Shown here piece by piece: positions 54,345 through 63,282 of a stretch of DNA of 64,000 bases (its first letter is position 1; every line of letters begins with the position of its first letter). Where the stretch lies: positions 35,488 through 99,487 of the forward strand of contig CAMYLJ010000027.1 of assembly GCA_947259215.1 (NCBI GenBank), read 5' to 3'. The position numbers were made by a program, and so were the translations under genes. Below the pieces are notes generated by a model. The model searched no databases. It was not told the origin of the DNA and worked only from the letters and a program-made list of their open reading frames with translations. This DNA is from an uncultured delta proteobacterium (GTDB taxonomy: Bacteria > Myxococcota_A > UBA9160 > JAFDET01).

Positions 54345-54350
54345 TATCCT
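54345..54350 (+). promoter_or_regulatory. Possible -10 hexamer upstream of the sulfotransferase gene
   Basis: TATCCT ends seven bases before the ATG at 54358. A GGAGGGA run lies 18 bases upstream of the ATG, too far to serve it, so the mRNA may be leaderless. Confidence 0.3.
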
Positions 54351-54357
54351 CGTCGCC

Positions 54358-55401
54358 ATGTCTGGAGGGCTCCGAGCCCGGCTCCACGGGTTCGTCCCGG
54401 CCCACTTCCAGGACCCCTTCGGCCTGGCGGGCCGGCTCCTGCGTTCGGGAAGTCCCGAGGCCTTCTGGGCCCTGGGCCAGGCCGCCGCGGGCCCCCTGGC
54501 CTGGCCCGTCGACCGCCTGCTCGAGCCCTTCGAACGCCGGCTCTACGCCCGGGCGGAAGCGCCGAAGAAGCCGATCGTCTTCGTGTGCGGCCCTCCGCGC
54601 AGCGGCACCACGCTGGTGAGCCAGACGCTGATCGCCGTGCTGCCGGTGGCCTACCTGAACAACCGCGCCGCGCTGTTCTCGCGCGCCCCCATCACCGCCA
54701 ACCGTCTGGCCCTGCGCCCCTTCGGCAACGACCGCATCCGCTTCCGCAGCCACTACGGCCGCACCCTGCACCTGTACGGACCCAACGACGGCCTGCCGCT
54801 CTGGGATCGCTGGCTCGGCTCCGACCGCGCGCACATTCCCGAGTCGCTGCCGGATGCCGCCGCCGACGACATGCGCCGCTTCTTCGGCGCCTTCGAGGAG
54901 ATCTTCGATCGGCCGCTGCTGAACAAGAACAACAACCTGAACACCTTCGCCTCACTGGTGGCGCGTGCGCTGCCCACCGCCCACTTCCTGTGTCTGCACC
55001 GGGATCCCCTCTTCCTGGCGCAGTCGCTCCTGCTGGCGCGGCGCTACATCCACGGTCGCGACGATGCGACCTACGGCATCGACCGGCCGTCGGTGGCGCG
55101 GGGCAGCGGCGATCCGATCGAGGACGTGTGCCGGCAGGTGCTCTTCCACGAACGCATCCAGGCGCGCCAGGCGGCCGAAGTCGGACCGGAGCGCCTTCAC
55201 ACTGTGTCCTACGAGCGCTTCTGCGAGCGTCCACTGGCGCTGGCCGCGCAGGTGTCCCGGGAGATCCTGGACCAGCCGTTCGACGAGAAGCGCTGGGCCG
55301 GGCGTGTGCCGCCCTTCGCGGTGTCGCGAAGCCGTCGCCTGCCGGGGGTGGAATTCGAGCGACTGTCCGCGACGCTCGAGGATCTGCGCTCGGGTCACTG
55401 A
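54358..55401 (+). CDS. Sulfotransferase family protein
   Basis: 347 residues. The PAPS-binding 5' phosphosulfate loop is FVCGPPRSGTTLVSQTL near residue 75; the 3' phosphate site is probably HFLCLHRDPLFLAQSL, and TVSYERFCERPLALA fits the C-terminal block. It would transfer sulfate from PAPS to a hydroxyl of a glycan or lipid. It lies between two minus-strand glycan genes and reads the other way, converging on the flippase-like gene with a seven-base overlap. Confidence 0.83.
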   Translation: MSGGLRARLHGFVPAHFQDPFGLAGRLLRSGSPEAFWALGQAAAGPLAWPVDRLLEPFERRLYARAEAPKKPIVFVCGPPRSGTTLVSQTLIAVLPVAYLNNRAALFSRAPITANRLALRPFGNDRIRFRSHYGRTLHLYGPNDGLPLWDRWLGSDRAHIPESLPDAAADDMRRFFGAFEEIFDRPLLNKNNNLNTFASLVARALPTAHFLCLHRDPLFLAQSLLLARRYIHGRDDATYGIDRPSVARGSGDPIEDVCRQVLFHERIQARQAAEVGPERLHTVSYERFCERPLALAAQVSREILDQPFDEKRWAGRVPPFAVSRSRRLPGVEFERLSATLEDLRSGH

Positions 55402-56378
55402 CGCGCGTCGGACTCCGCGCTCGGCCGCCGCCATTCGGCGCCGCGCCACAGCAGCAGGACGCCGCCGAGCGCAGCCATCAGGACCATCATCAGGGTCCAG
55501 GCCAGGGACAGGGCGATGGCCGCATCGTTCGCCACGCCCACCTTCGCGTACAGATGCACGTAGAGCCCCTCCCGGAGGCCGACGCCGTTGAACGAGACGG
55601 GCAGCAGCGTGACCACGATGACGAGGGGCACCGCGAGAAAGTGGAAGACGGCGGGGACATCGAGCCCGAGACCGAGCGCGAGCACCCAGATAGGCCCGAT
55701 GGTGCCGACCAGCTGGACCACCACCGCCAGCGCCAGCACGCGCGCCAGCATGGAGCCCCGGGCGGCGTAGCGGCGCAGCGCCTCGAAGGCCTGCGTGAGA
55801 GGAACGGCCAGGACGTCGGGCAGCCAGCGGAGCAGCACGCGCAGCAGGCCGGCCATCGCGTCGGAGCGAAGTGCGACGAGCAGCACCACGCTCATGACCG
55901 AGAGTCCGGCGCTCAGCCACAGGACGTCGGCGTCGTCCCAGCCATAGACGACGCGGCCTCCGAGCACCGCCAGCATGCCGATGGCCACCACCGCCATGAA
56001 GGCGACGAAGCGGTCGAAGAGCACGCCGGTGTAGGCATCCACGCGGCTGGCGAGGCGCGCTTGCACCACTTCGGCGCGCACCACGTCTCCGCCCACGGTG
56101 GAGGGCAGGAAGAAGTTGAAGAACATGCCGACGAACAGGAGTCCCATGAGATAGGGGACCCGGGGCGCCGCGTCGCCGCCGCTCTCGAGGACGATCCGCC
56201 AGCGCAGCGCGCCCACGGCCTGGGAGGTGGCGAACAGCGCCAGGGCGCCGACCATGGCCCACGGTTCGAGCCACGCCAGCCTGCCGAGCACTCGGCCGAC
56301 GCCCGCCTGCCAGAGCAACAGCGCCATCAGGCCCGCGCTGAAGCCGATGCGCATGATGAGGAGAAGTCCGCGTCCCAT
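55395..56378 (-). CDS. Flippase-like integral membrane protein (lysylphosphatidylglycerol synthase TM/AglD family)
   Basis: About eight membrane helices. ALRWRIVLES, FVGMFFNFFLPSTVGGDVVRA and LLPVSFNGVGLREGLYV are the three conserved blocks of the UPF0104/AglD family, found in glycan clusters and thought to move or modify lipid-linked sugars. The ATG at 56378 begins at the usual first helix. An ATG at 56489 would add 37 residues but would overlap the start of the divergent gene at 56488 in a CCATGG, leaving no promoter space. Confidence 0.78.
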   Translation of the reverse strand: MGRGLLLIMRIGFSAGLMALLLWQAGVGRVLGRLAWLEPWAMVGALALFATSQAVGALRWRIVLESGGDAAPRVPYLMGLLFVGMFFNFFLPSTVGGDVVRAEVVQARLASRVDAYTGVLFDRFVAFMAVVAIGMLAVLGGRVVYGWDDADVLWLSAGLSVMSVVLLVALRSDAMAGLLRVLLRWLPDVLAVPLTQAFEALRRYAARGSMLARVLALAVVVQLVGTIGPIWVLALGLGLDVPAVFHFLAVPLVIVVTLLPVSFNGVGLREGLYVHLYAKVGVANDAAIALSLAWTLMMVLMAALGGVLLLWRGAEWRRPSAESDARQ

Positions 56379-56487
56379 CGATGGGTCGAGTTGGTACCCC
56401 AGCACTGGCGCGAGCGCGAGCAGCCATGCGACACTGCGAATCTTCGTGAGCTCCGAATCCACCGCGCGGCGCCGCGCCCTTGCGGCC

Positions 56488-57972
56488 ATGGGAGAGAGCA
56501 TTCCGCTCCAGCTCGGGATTCTGCTCGGCTACGCGGCGATCCTCAATCCCATCTCCGTCGACGTTCCGAGTGGAAACGAGTGGCTCTACCTCGCCCGCCT
56601 GGCGCGACGATGGGATCCCGAGTTCGCCATCGGGGACTGGACCCTCGACGGATCCGACCCCGGTCACGCGTTCTTCAATCTGGTCTTCGGATGGCTGGCG
56701 CTGATCCTGCCCCTGGAGGGCGTGGCCTGGGTCGGGCGCGTAGGCGCCTGGACCGCCTGTTTCGCGGGCCTGCTGCGGCTGGGGCGCACCTTCGGACTGC
56801 CGCTCTGGATGGCGACCGTCTCGATCCTGCTCTGGTGCGTCGGCGGGCAATCGTTGGTGGGCGAGGAGTGGGTGATCGGGAATTTCGAGGGCAAGTGCGT
56901 GGCGTGGGCGCTGCTGTTCTTTGCACTCGACGGATTCGCCCGCGGCGGCACCCTGGCGCCCGCGGTCATGCTCGGGCTCTCCTTCAGCCTACATCCCCTG
57001 GTGGGCTTGTGGGGCGGGCTGGCCATGAGCGTCACCGCCGGCGCCACGGGCTGGGCTCCCACGCGCATGCTGAAGGCGGGCGGCGTGGTGTTGCTGGTGT
57101 CCCTGCCGGGGCTGTTGCCCTTCGCGATGGCGGAGAGCGTGATCGCCGGCGCCGAGTTCCTGCGTTTCCGCGCGCTCGTGCACATCCCCTTCCACATCGA
57201 TCCGGCGAGCTTCGTTCAGCGCGGCGTGGCGACGCTGTTCGTGCTCTTCCTGTTCAACCAGCTCGCCTTCTGGCGCCGGGGCGGCAACGACGCCCTGCGT
57301 TTCCTGGTGGTATTCCAGGCGGTGCTCGCCGCCTTCTTCCTCGTGGGCGTCGCGGCGCGGGCCTTCGAAGCCTGGCGCTTCCTGAACACCATGCCCTTCC
57401 GGCACTTCCCGCTGATCATCCCGCTCTTCTTCTGGTTCCATCTCTTCGGTGTGCTGCGAACGGCGCGCAGCGCGCCCCTGTCGCCGGCGCTGGTGGGCCT
57501 CGGGATGCTGGGCCTGCTCTGTCTGCCGAACCCCATCGGAGGCGTGTACGACCACATCCACCACATCTGGAACCCGCCCATCGATCAGGACGCCGAGGAC
57601 CTCGGCGCCGTACTCGATTGGATCGCCACCGGAACGCCCGCCGACGCCAGGCTGATCCTGCCCCCGTGGCGCTCCGATGCGTACCTGCGCACGGGACGGG
57701 CCCAGGTGGCGAGCTGGCGCCTCATGCGACCGGATCGCCCGGACGAATGGCGCTGGCGCCTGGAGATCCTCGCCGGCCCCATCGAGGCGTCGACGCGGCT
57801 CGACGAGTACGCCAGCATGCGGGCCCAATACAACGGGCGCAGTACCGAGACGGTGAAGATCATCGGCGAAGCCTTCGGCGCCGGTTACCTCGTGACCGCC
57901 GGATCCCATCCCTACGAGGTGTTGTTCGAGCAGGGTCGCTGGCGCGTCTACGCCCTGCCGGGTCCCTCTTGA
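56488..57972 (+). CDS. Polytopic membrane protein, GT-C-like
   Basis: 494 residues with about ten hydrophobic helices. After an N-terminal helix come PSGNEWLYLARL and DPEFAIGDW, an acidic first loop as found in GT-C membrane glycosyltransferases. FSLHPLVGLWGGLAMS and FRHFPLIIPLFFWFHLF are membrane segments. The last 120 residues are soluble (IATGTPADARLILPPWRSDAY). I recognise no named family. It overlaps the next gene by TTGA, and both are probably sugar or lipid transfer components of the cluster. Confidence 0.7.
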   Translation: MGESIPLQLGILLGYAAILNPISVDVPSGNEWLYLARLARRWDPEFAIGDWTLDGSDPGHAFFNLVFGWLALILPLEGVAWVGRVGAWTACFAGLLRLGRTFGLPLWMATVSILLWCVGGQSLVGEEWVIGNFEGKCVAWALLFFALDGFARGGTLAPAVMLGLSFSLHPLVGLWGGLAMSVTAGATGWAPTRMLKAGGVVLLVSLPGLLPFAMAESVIAGAEFLRFRALVHIPFHIDPASFVQRGVATLFVLFLFNQLAFWRRGGNDALRFLVVFQAVLAAFFLVGVAARAFEAWRFLNTMPFRHFPLIIPLFFWFHLFGVLRTARSAPLSPALVGLGMLGLLCLPNPIGGVYDHIHHIWNPPIDQDAEDLGAVLDWIATGTPADARLILPPWRSDAYLRTGRAQVASWRLMRPDRPDEWRWRLEILAGPIEASTRLDEYASMRAQYNGRSTETVKIIGEAFGAGYLVTAGSHPYEVLFEQGRWRVYALPGPS

Positions 57973-59627
57973 CCCCGGCCTCGGATCGCGGTGCGGCCAC
58001 CGCACGTTTCGACCGTGTGGCCGCGGTGCTGGTCTTCGGCCTCGCCACGCTTCCCTTCGCGTGGGTGCTCGATCTTCCATTCACGGGCATCGACACGCTG
58101 CCGACCCTCGCCGCCGCGCGCGTGGACGAGCCCAGCGACTGGCTCGCTCTCCTCCACAGCGAGCTGCGTGGGGGCCGTGGCGAGGGGGGCGTGCCCTACT
58201 ACCGCCCGGTCACGCTCTTCACCCACGCGATCGACCGGACGTTGTGGGGCTGGGACGCATTCGGGCATCACGCAATGGACCTGCTGTTCCACGGTCTGTT
58301 CGCGCTGGGCGCGTGGGCGGTCGCCCGGTGGGCCTTCGACCGGGGGCCGCGCGAGGCGCTGCTGGCGGCGATGCTGTTCGCACTGCATCCCACGGCCATC
58401 GAGGTGGTGCCGGCCATCTCGCGCCGCTCAGAGGCGCTGCTGGGAATCGGCACGTGTCTGATGCTGCTCGCTGCGCGGCGCCTACCCGCGCCGCGCAGCC
58501 GCTACCTGACCCTGGTGGGCGTCGCCTTCGGCGCGGCGGTCATCGAGAGGGGACTCGTGCTGCCGGCGGTGCTCGCGTCCTACCTGTTCTTCTGGCGCTT
58601 GCGGGACCAGACCTGGGGGGAGCGGCTGGCGCGGACGGCGGCCTGGGTCTGGCCGTCGGCGCTGCTGGTGATGTTCTTCTTCGCGATCCACCTGCTGGTG
58701 GTGAGCGGCAGCGCCGTCCAGTTCTCGCCCGCCAACCTGCGTTCGATCCCTCCCCGCTTCCTGCATTGGCTGATCTATCCGCAACAGACGCTCGATCTGC
58801 ACGCACCGGACACCGTCGTCGAGACGGTCGGGCTGGCGGTGCTCGCCCTCGGCCTCGGCACGCTGGTGGGCCTGGCGCTGCTGCGCCCGGAGCGCCGCGG
58901 GCTTCACCTGGCGGCGCTCGGCTGGATCGGCGCGGTCGCGCTGCCGCCGACGGTCGGCGGGCAGATGAACAGCTGGTACCCCTACACCGCCGGCGTCCCC
59001 CTCGGCCTGATCGTGGCGTCGCTGATCACGCAGGGTGTGGAGGCGCGCGCACGAAGCCCCGTCGCCATCGCCGCCGCGGGCGTCGCGACGATCTACGCGC
59101 TGCTCGCGGTGGTCATCCCGTCGCCGGTGTTTCGCGACTACCCCGCCTGGAACGCCGCCGGCGCCCACACCGCCGCCCTGAACCGTGCGGTGCTCGAGCT
59201 CGCGCGAAGCGCTCCCGACGGCGACGTCCCGGTGCTGGTCAACGTCCCGAGCCATCTCCGCGAATCCGATGGCGACTTCCTGATCACGCGATCCGCCGCC
59301 ATCCATTGGCCGTACTCGCTGCGCGCCTGGTTGCGGGAGAACGGAATCGAGCGACCGGTCTCCGTCCTCGGCACATCCCTGCAGGTCGGCGCCTTCGCCG
59401 TCCCACGCATGAGCCTGGCGGAGCCCTCCCGGGTCCGGATCCTGTTCCCGCCGGGATCGCCTACCCGCTACGTGGACGCGAGTCGGCCGCGCCGGGACGG
59501 GAGGCCGCTGGAGACCACCGTCGGCGACGGCTACGAGTTCGCCTGGCCGCCCGCGGAGGCCATGGATCGCCGACCCGTGATCTGGATGTTCGTCGGGGAC
59601 CGCTTCGAGTCGGTTTCGCTGCGGTGA
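57969..59627 (+). CDS. GT-C superfamily membrane protein (TMTC/O-mannosyltransferase-like)
   Basis: 552 residues. The N-terminal half shows VPYYRPVTLFTHAIDRTLWGW, HHAMDLLFHGLFALGAW and LFALHPTAIEVVPAISRRSEALL, the membrane topology and motifs of TMTC-type O-mannosyltransferases, which use polyprenyl-phosphate sugar donors. No TPR repeats follow; instead there is a soluble C-terminal domain of about 150 residues. The TTG start overlaps the previous stop. The stop overlaps the GTG of the truncated MFS gene. Confidence 0.72.
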   Translation: MTPASDRGAATARFDRVAAVLVFGLATLPFAWVLDLPFTGIDTLPTLAAARVDEPSDWLALLHSELRGGRGEGGVPYYRPVTLFTHAIDRTLWGWDAFGHHAMDLLFHGLFALGAWAVARWAFDRGPREALLAAMLFALHPTAIEVVPAISRRSEALLGIGTCLMLLAARRLPAPRSRYLTLVGVAFGAAVIERGLVLPAVLASYLFFWRLRDQTWGERLARTAAWVWPSALLVMFFFAIHLLVVSGSAVQFSPANLRSIPPRFLHWLIYPQQTLDLHAPDTVVETVGLAVLALGLGTLVGLALLRPERRGLHLAALGWIGAVALPPTVGGQMNSWYPYTAGVPLGLIVASLITQGVEARARSPVAIAAAGVATIYALLAVVIPSPVFRDYPAWNAAGAHTAALNRAVLELARSAPDGDVPVLVNVPSHLRESDGDFLITRSAAIHWPYSLRAWLRENGIERPVSVLGTSLQVGAFAVPRMSLAEPSRVRILFPPGSPTRYVDASRPRRDGRPLETTVGDGYEFAWPPAEAMDRRPVIWMFVGDRFESVSLR

Positions 59628-59830
59628 GAACCGCGCTCTCCCTGTCCGCGTTCTGGTTCTTCTATCTCAGCGGCCTCGGCGTCTTCTTTCCCTACCGGAG
59701 TCTCTACCTGACGGACCGAGGTCGGCCTGGTGCTCGCACTGCTGCCGGCGGTGGGACTCGCCGCGCAACCCTTCTGGGGTCTGCGGATCGCACAGGTCCG
59801 CGCGCGCGCGTGCTCGTGTTCCTCGCGGCC
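59624..59830 (+). pseudogene. 5' fragment of an MFS transporter gene, decayed
   Basis: From the GTG at 59624 the frame gives LSLSAFWFFYLSGLGVFFPYRSLYLTDR, the first helix and loop of HcaT/LacY-like major facilitator transporters. Helix 2 (EVGLVLALLPAVGLAAQPFWGL) and the next strand (RARVLVFLAA) follow in two other frames. Homology ends where the insertion-sequence remnant begins at 59831; the remaining ten helices are gone. At least two frame changes show it is dead. Confidence 0.72.
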
Positions 59831-59961
59831 GAGCCTCGCGCGATCCACCGATCTGAGCTCGGGGAGGTCGTCGCGTTCCCCGAGGTGGGCGGCCTCCACC
59901 ACCGCTACGAGCGCAGGGCGGCTTGAGGAGAGACGGATGGGATTCTCGGGAGGGACAGGGC
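59831..59961 (+). mobile_element. 131-base 3'-end remnant of the insertion sequence at 45060
   Basis: Counted by eye, 126 of 131 bases match 45999-46129, the last 32 codons of the transposase and 35 bases beyond. The orientation is the same. The rest of the element is missing, and the left junction lies inside the MFS gene, so a larger insertion was followed by a deletion. Confidence 0.85.
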
Positions 59962-60031
59962 TCTCAACGGGTCCCAGGACGCCTGAGGGCAGGCGAATGG
60001 CGTTGCTCAACCTGAAGCAGTTTCGCCCGGG

Positions 60032-60535
60032 CTAGGGAGCGAGCATCGGGAAGCCGTGCTCATGGAGGAACACGTATAGATCGGCGTGGAGTTCGCGGAT
60101 CTTTGCCGTGAATCTACGCAATTCCTCGAGCGTAACCGGCTCGAGCTCTGGATCGGTCCGATAGCGCTTGAACGACTCTCTATGGGGAGCCCTTCGTTGA
60201 TCATCCGGAGTCCACCAAACCGCGTGGCCGATCTTGTTGCGGAAATCACGTGTCGCTCGCAGCCCGCTCAGGATCTTGTCCTTGAACAACGCGAAATCCG
60301 ATTCCGACAGCTTATACTTCGCCAACGCGCCCAAGGTCTCGATAGCTGCTGACGCACTTAGGTTGAGCGTCAAGAGGCGGCCTAGCTCGGATTCCGACAC
60401 ACCGGCAAGCGAGCGCATAGCAGCGTGGATTCCCTGCTCCAACTGGCCCCAAGCCACGATAAGCTGGCCAATAGCCGAATAGAACTCGGGAGGGACGACC
60501 CCGATTTCGGCGCGAAGATCAGTTCCCTTACCCAT
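60032..60535 (-). CDS. HEPN-like helical protein, putative RNase of a defence pair
   Basis: 167 residues, almost entirely helical. ATRDFRNKIGHAVWW contains an Arg-x4-His motif (RNKIGH) at the start of the last long helix, as in HEPN-fold RNases that occur in abortive-infection and toxin systems. The preceding helices (YSAIGQLIVAWGQLEQGIHAAM) fit the four-helix bundle. Base composition is lower in GC than its surroundings. It lies 70 bases downstream of a broken AIPR abortive-infection gene on the same strand, suggesting one imported defence cassette. The ATG at 60535 is chosen; the frame is open further upstream. Family assignment is inference from the motif. Confidence 0.5.
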   Translation of the reverse strand: MGKGTDLRAEIGVVPPEFYSAIGQLIVAWGQLEQGIHAAMRSLAGVSESELGRLLTLNLSASAAIETLGALAKYKLSESDFALFKDKILSGLRATRDFRNKIGHAVWWTPDDQRRAPHRESFKRYRTDPELEPVTLEELRRFTAKIRELHADLYVFLHEHGFPMLAP

Positions 60536-60605
60536 TGCGCGGACGCAGGTTGCAGATACAAGAGACACCTGTACTCGACGCCGCGGGTCACCTGAATAGG
60601 GCGCC

Positions 60606-62126
60606 TCAAGCGGTAGCCATCGCAAGCTTCCGCGAGAACCGCGCCTCCATGCGGTCCCACTCTACCCCGCTGCGCACGAAGGCAAACATGGTCACCTCAC
60701 CGGTGTCTACCTTCTCGAAGCCCGCATCCACGGCATCGAAAGCATGGTCGAAGAACGCGGCCCAAGCCTCGTTGAAAGCCTTCTCAGATCGAGAGAGTCT
60801 CCTTGCCTCGGCCTCTGAGTACTGCTTTCGCACGAATTCGCCTGCCAAGGCGAGAAGATGGAAGCGAAGGCGCCGCAGGTACTTCAGCGCTGCGTCCTTC
60901 TTCCCGGCTTCCGTGGCTCGCTTGACGATCGCGAGGTAAAAGGTGACGGCGACGAGCGTGTCCTCAAATGTCGCATCCGATCAACTATCAAGCAGCTGCC
61001 CATTTACCCCAAACGCCTTTTCATACAAGCCGCCATCTTCCTCATGCGTCCACAACGACTTCGGCGCGGCGTGAATCGAAGTAGGTTCGTAGAGAAACGC
61101 GTATCGGATCTTCGCGAGCTCCTCTAGGCGAACTCTCGTGCCCAGCGAACCCCGGCCGACCGACCGTCGTCGGAGGTACCGGATCTTCGGAAGAGGTCCG
61201 CGAGCCTTGGTCGCATCGAACTTTTCCTGTAGCCACACCTGAATCGGATCGTTGGACCGGAAGTCTGAAATTTTGATCACGTTCTGGGTGTTATTGTACT
61301 TGATGATGTCTCTGTTGAATCCCTTGATTGTCTTAACATTTTCCGTCTTTGTCAGCCTGAAAAGAACCTCTAGCTTCGGCTGAGCCTTCGCCTTACGCAG
61401 CGAACCAATGGTCTGAGCTCCGTTGATGATCTGGAAGTCCTTCGCAACTACTGTGCCGTTCTCGATCTCGAAATCGGTGCAGACGGCGGACACGCCGTTG
61501 TTGAAATAGAAGAACGTTTCCGGGTCTTGATCCGCTGTCTCGCGGATGCTCTTGTTCACGCCAACCCCACCGAGATATCCGCGGATGTTGTAGGCGAGGA
61601 AAGACTCCTTGTGGCGGTTGTAGAGGTCGCGCAGGGTATTCCCCTTGACGGATGCGATCAGGGTCGGGTACGGGGACTCACGATAGAAATATCCTCCCGA
61701 CTGCACCGGGAACTCGACCTGATCGGGTATCGACAATTCCAGCGAAGACGCTCGTACATAGAAATCCTTCAGCGCTGGGAAGTCCAGGAGCTCACACGTG
61801 ATCGATGGACCTACTTCGGCGTATTGGGCGTTGAGGTTCCGCTCGAGCTCTCTGACCCGCTCTGAAGCATACGATGTGGTGGCGAAGCGGTAGACGACCG
61901 AGTAACCGGATTCGATCTTCTCTGAATAGTCGGAGAGGAGTGCTGCCGCGCGCTCGGAGGCATTGGCTACCACCCAATCCCGATCCATGAATAATCTGTG
62001 GCGTGCGAAGAAGTCGTGGACCTGGCCCTCGTCGGTGGAAACCTTCTTGGCCAAGGACGCGAACTTGCATTGGCAGATCAAGAGTTGGCCCGAATTGGAA
62101 TCCTCGAAAAACGAACGCCCGAAGCG
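60606..62126 (-). pseudogene. AIPR-family abortive-infection gene, 5'-truncated with an in-frame stop
   Basis: One frame runs from 62126 to 60606 with a single TGA at 60981-60983. Its N-terminal part shows GQLLICQCKFA (nuclease-like core strand), then FLAYNIRGYLGG, FFYFNNGVSAVC and FQIINGAQTIGSL, the hallmarks of AIPR phage-resistance proteins (PF10592). After the TGA the same frame continues for 125 codons (SDATFEDTLVAVTFYLAIVKRATEAG) with good coding character. A TGG to TGA change would explain the stop. The expected first about 100 residues are absent: a stop at 62127-62129 precedes the open frame. So the gene is dead, or was two fragments at best. Confidence 0.75.
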
Positions 62127-62921
62127 TTACGGCCGTGAGCGCTTGCGGGGATGCTTATCCCTCCTGACCTGGCTAGCCCTCGTTGGGTCGCACCCCTGTT
62201 TGTTCCGCTAATTGGTAGGTCCCGTTGCACCCATTACAAGCGCGATGCCGGCCGGTGTCGGGCGCCTGACAGGGACAACGCGGCGTTGTGTCGCAGGAGC
62301 CAAGGACTGAGGAAGTTCGCCCTAGTCTGATGGCCCTAGCCCGTCGGTGGGGGATCGAGACCGCGGTGTCGGTGAGCCGACTTCGGCTGGGCGTCGCGGA
62401 GCTTCTCGGGTTCAGATTCCAACCGCCAAAGGCATCGCCCGGCCCACGAACCTCGACAGCGCTGTGCCTGGGCACCGGATCATGTCGTCTCGCCGCCGGG
62501 GCCCCGAGTCCCCCCTGCCTTGTCGGCCGTCTCTGACGCTCCATGGTCATGCACCCGAAGTGGCCGGGCAAACCACCCGACCAACCCGCCACATCGCCTC
62601 TGGCTGACTGTGGCTGCACGCGAGCGACCAATCCCGCAGCGCTCCCGGCGGCGCACTCTCGTAAGCCCGCGGAACTCGGTGGTTCCCGCCGCCCGGGGTC
62701 GCTTGGCACGCTCGTTGCTTTATTCGGCGTGCGTAGGGACCCGGCGTCCCTCGCACGACGAGCAGACGGAGCACGACCATGACAGGGTGACGAGAGCGTG
62801 CGGACGGCATTCCCGGGCGAACGGGAACGAACCGGGACCATCTGGAACGCCGCCGCCCGAAAAGCAAAGGGCCGACAGGCCAACCACACGGCGAGCCTCG
62901 CGATTCCTGGAGCGGGAGACG
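62127..62921. other. Gene-free stretch at the island edge
   Basis: About 800 bases with no frame that looks coding. Open frames on both strands are short and have no codon bias or recognisable motif. The missing 5' end of the AIPR gene was presumably lost here. A tRNA-Gly-derived repeat begins just beyond. Confidence 0.5.
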
Positions 62922-62977
62922 GGGGTCGAACCCGCGACCCTCGGCTTGGGAAGAACCCGCGACCCTCGGCTTGGGAA
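62922..62977 (-). repeat. tRNA-Gly(CCC) 3' fragment, right copy, with a tandem 25-base duplication
   Basis: 62922-62952 is identical to 42589-42619. On the minus strand the T-arm is followed at lower coordinates by CTCCCGC and TCCA, a proper glycine tRNA acceptor end, so this copy keeps the native 3' terminus. A 25-base unit (62928-62952) is repeated exactly at 62953-62977. No 5' tRNA half is found beyond it. Confidence 0.7.
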
Positions 62978-63073
62978 GGGGTGAGGGGGCCAAGAAGGGA
63001 CGCGCGCTTGGGCCTCTGCGCTTGCGAGCGCGTGCAAGGGGCGGCACGGAGGCGGCCCTATACGGTCCCTTCG

Positions 63074-63211
63074 CTAGCCCGACGCCAGGGAAAACAGCTC
63101 GGCAGGCCCCGCGCCCTCGAAGGTCGCCAAGGAGATCGTGCGCGGCGCCTTGCGCAGCGGGGACGCTCCCTCCGGTCGATCGCCGAGCAGCTTGGCGTCA
63201 GCAAGAGCATT
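63074..63211 (+). pseudogene. C-terminal fragment of a serine recombinase/resolvase
   Basis: The frame reads LARRQGKQLGRPRALEG and RGRSLRSIAEQLGVSKS, the GRP linker and helix-turn-helix of resolvase/invertase-type serine recombinases. The catalytic domain with the active-site Ser is missing, and the frame loses homology after SKS. It is a recombinase remnant next to the tRNA-derived repeat. Confidence 0.6.
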
Positions 63212-63282
63212 CCAGGGCCGAACGACGGGGGCGCCCGCCTGCCGGCGAGCGCCTCCTGGGGTCGTGGGAGCACGGAGCCGCG

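Noticed and set aside
60981..60983. TGA in the AIPR frame as selenocysteine
   Set aside because: No stem-loop resembling a SECIS element was seen after the TGA, and AIPR proteins are not known selenoproteins; a nonsense change is simpler.
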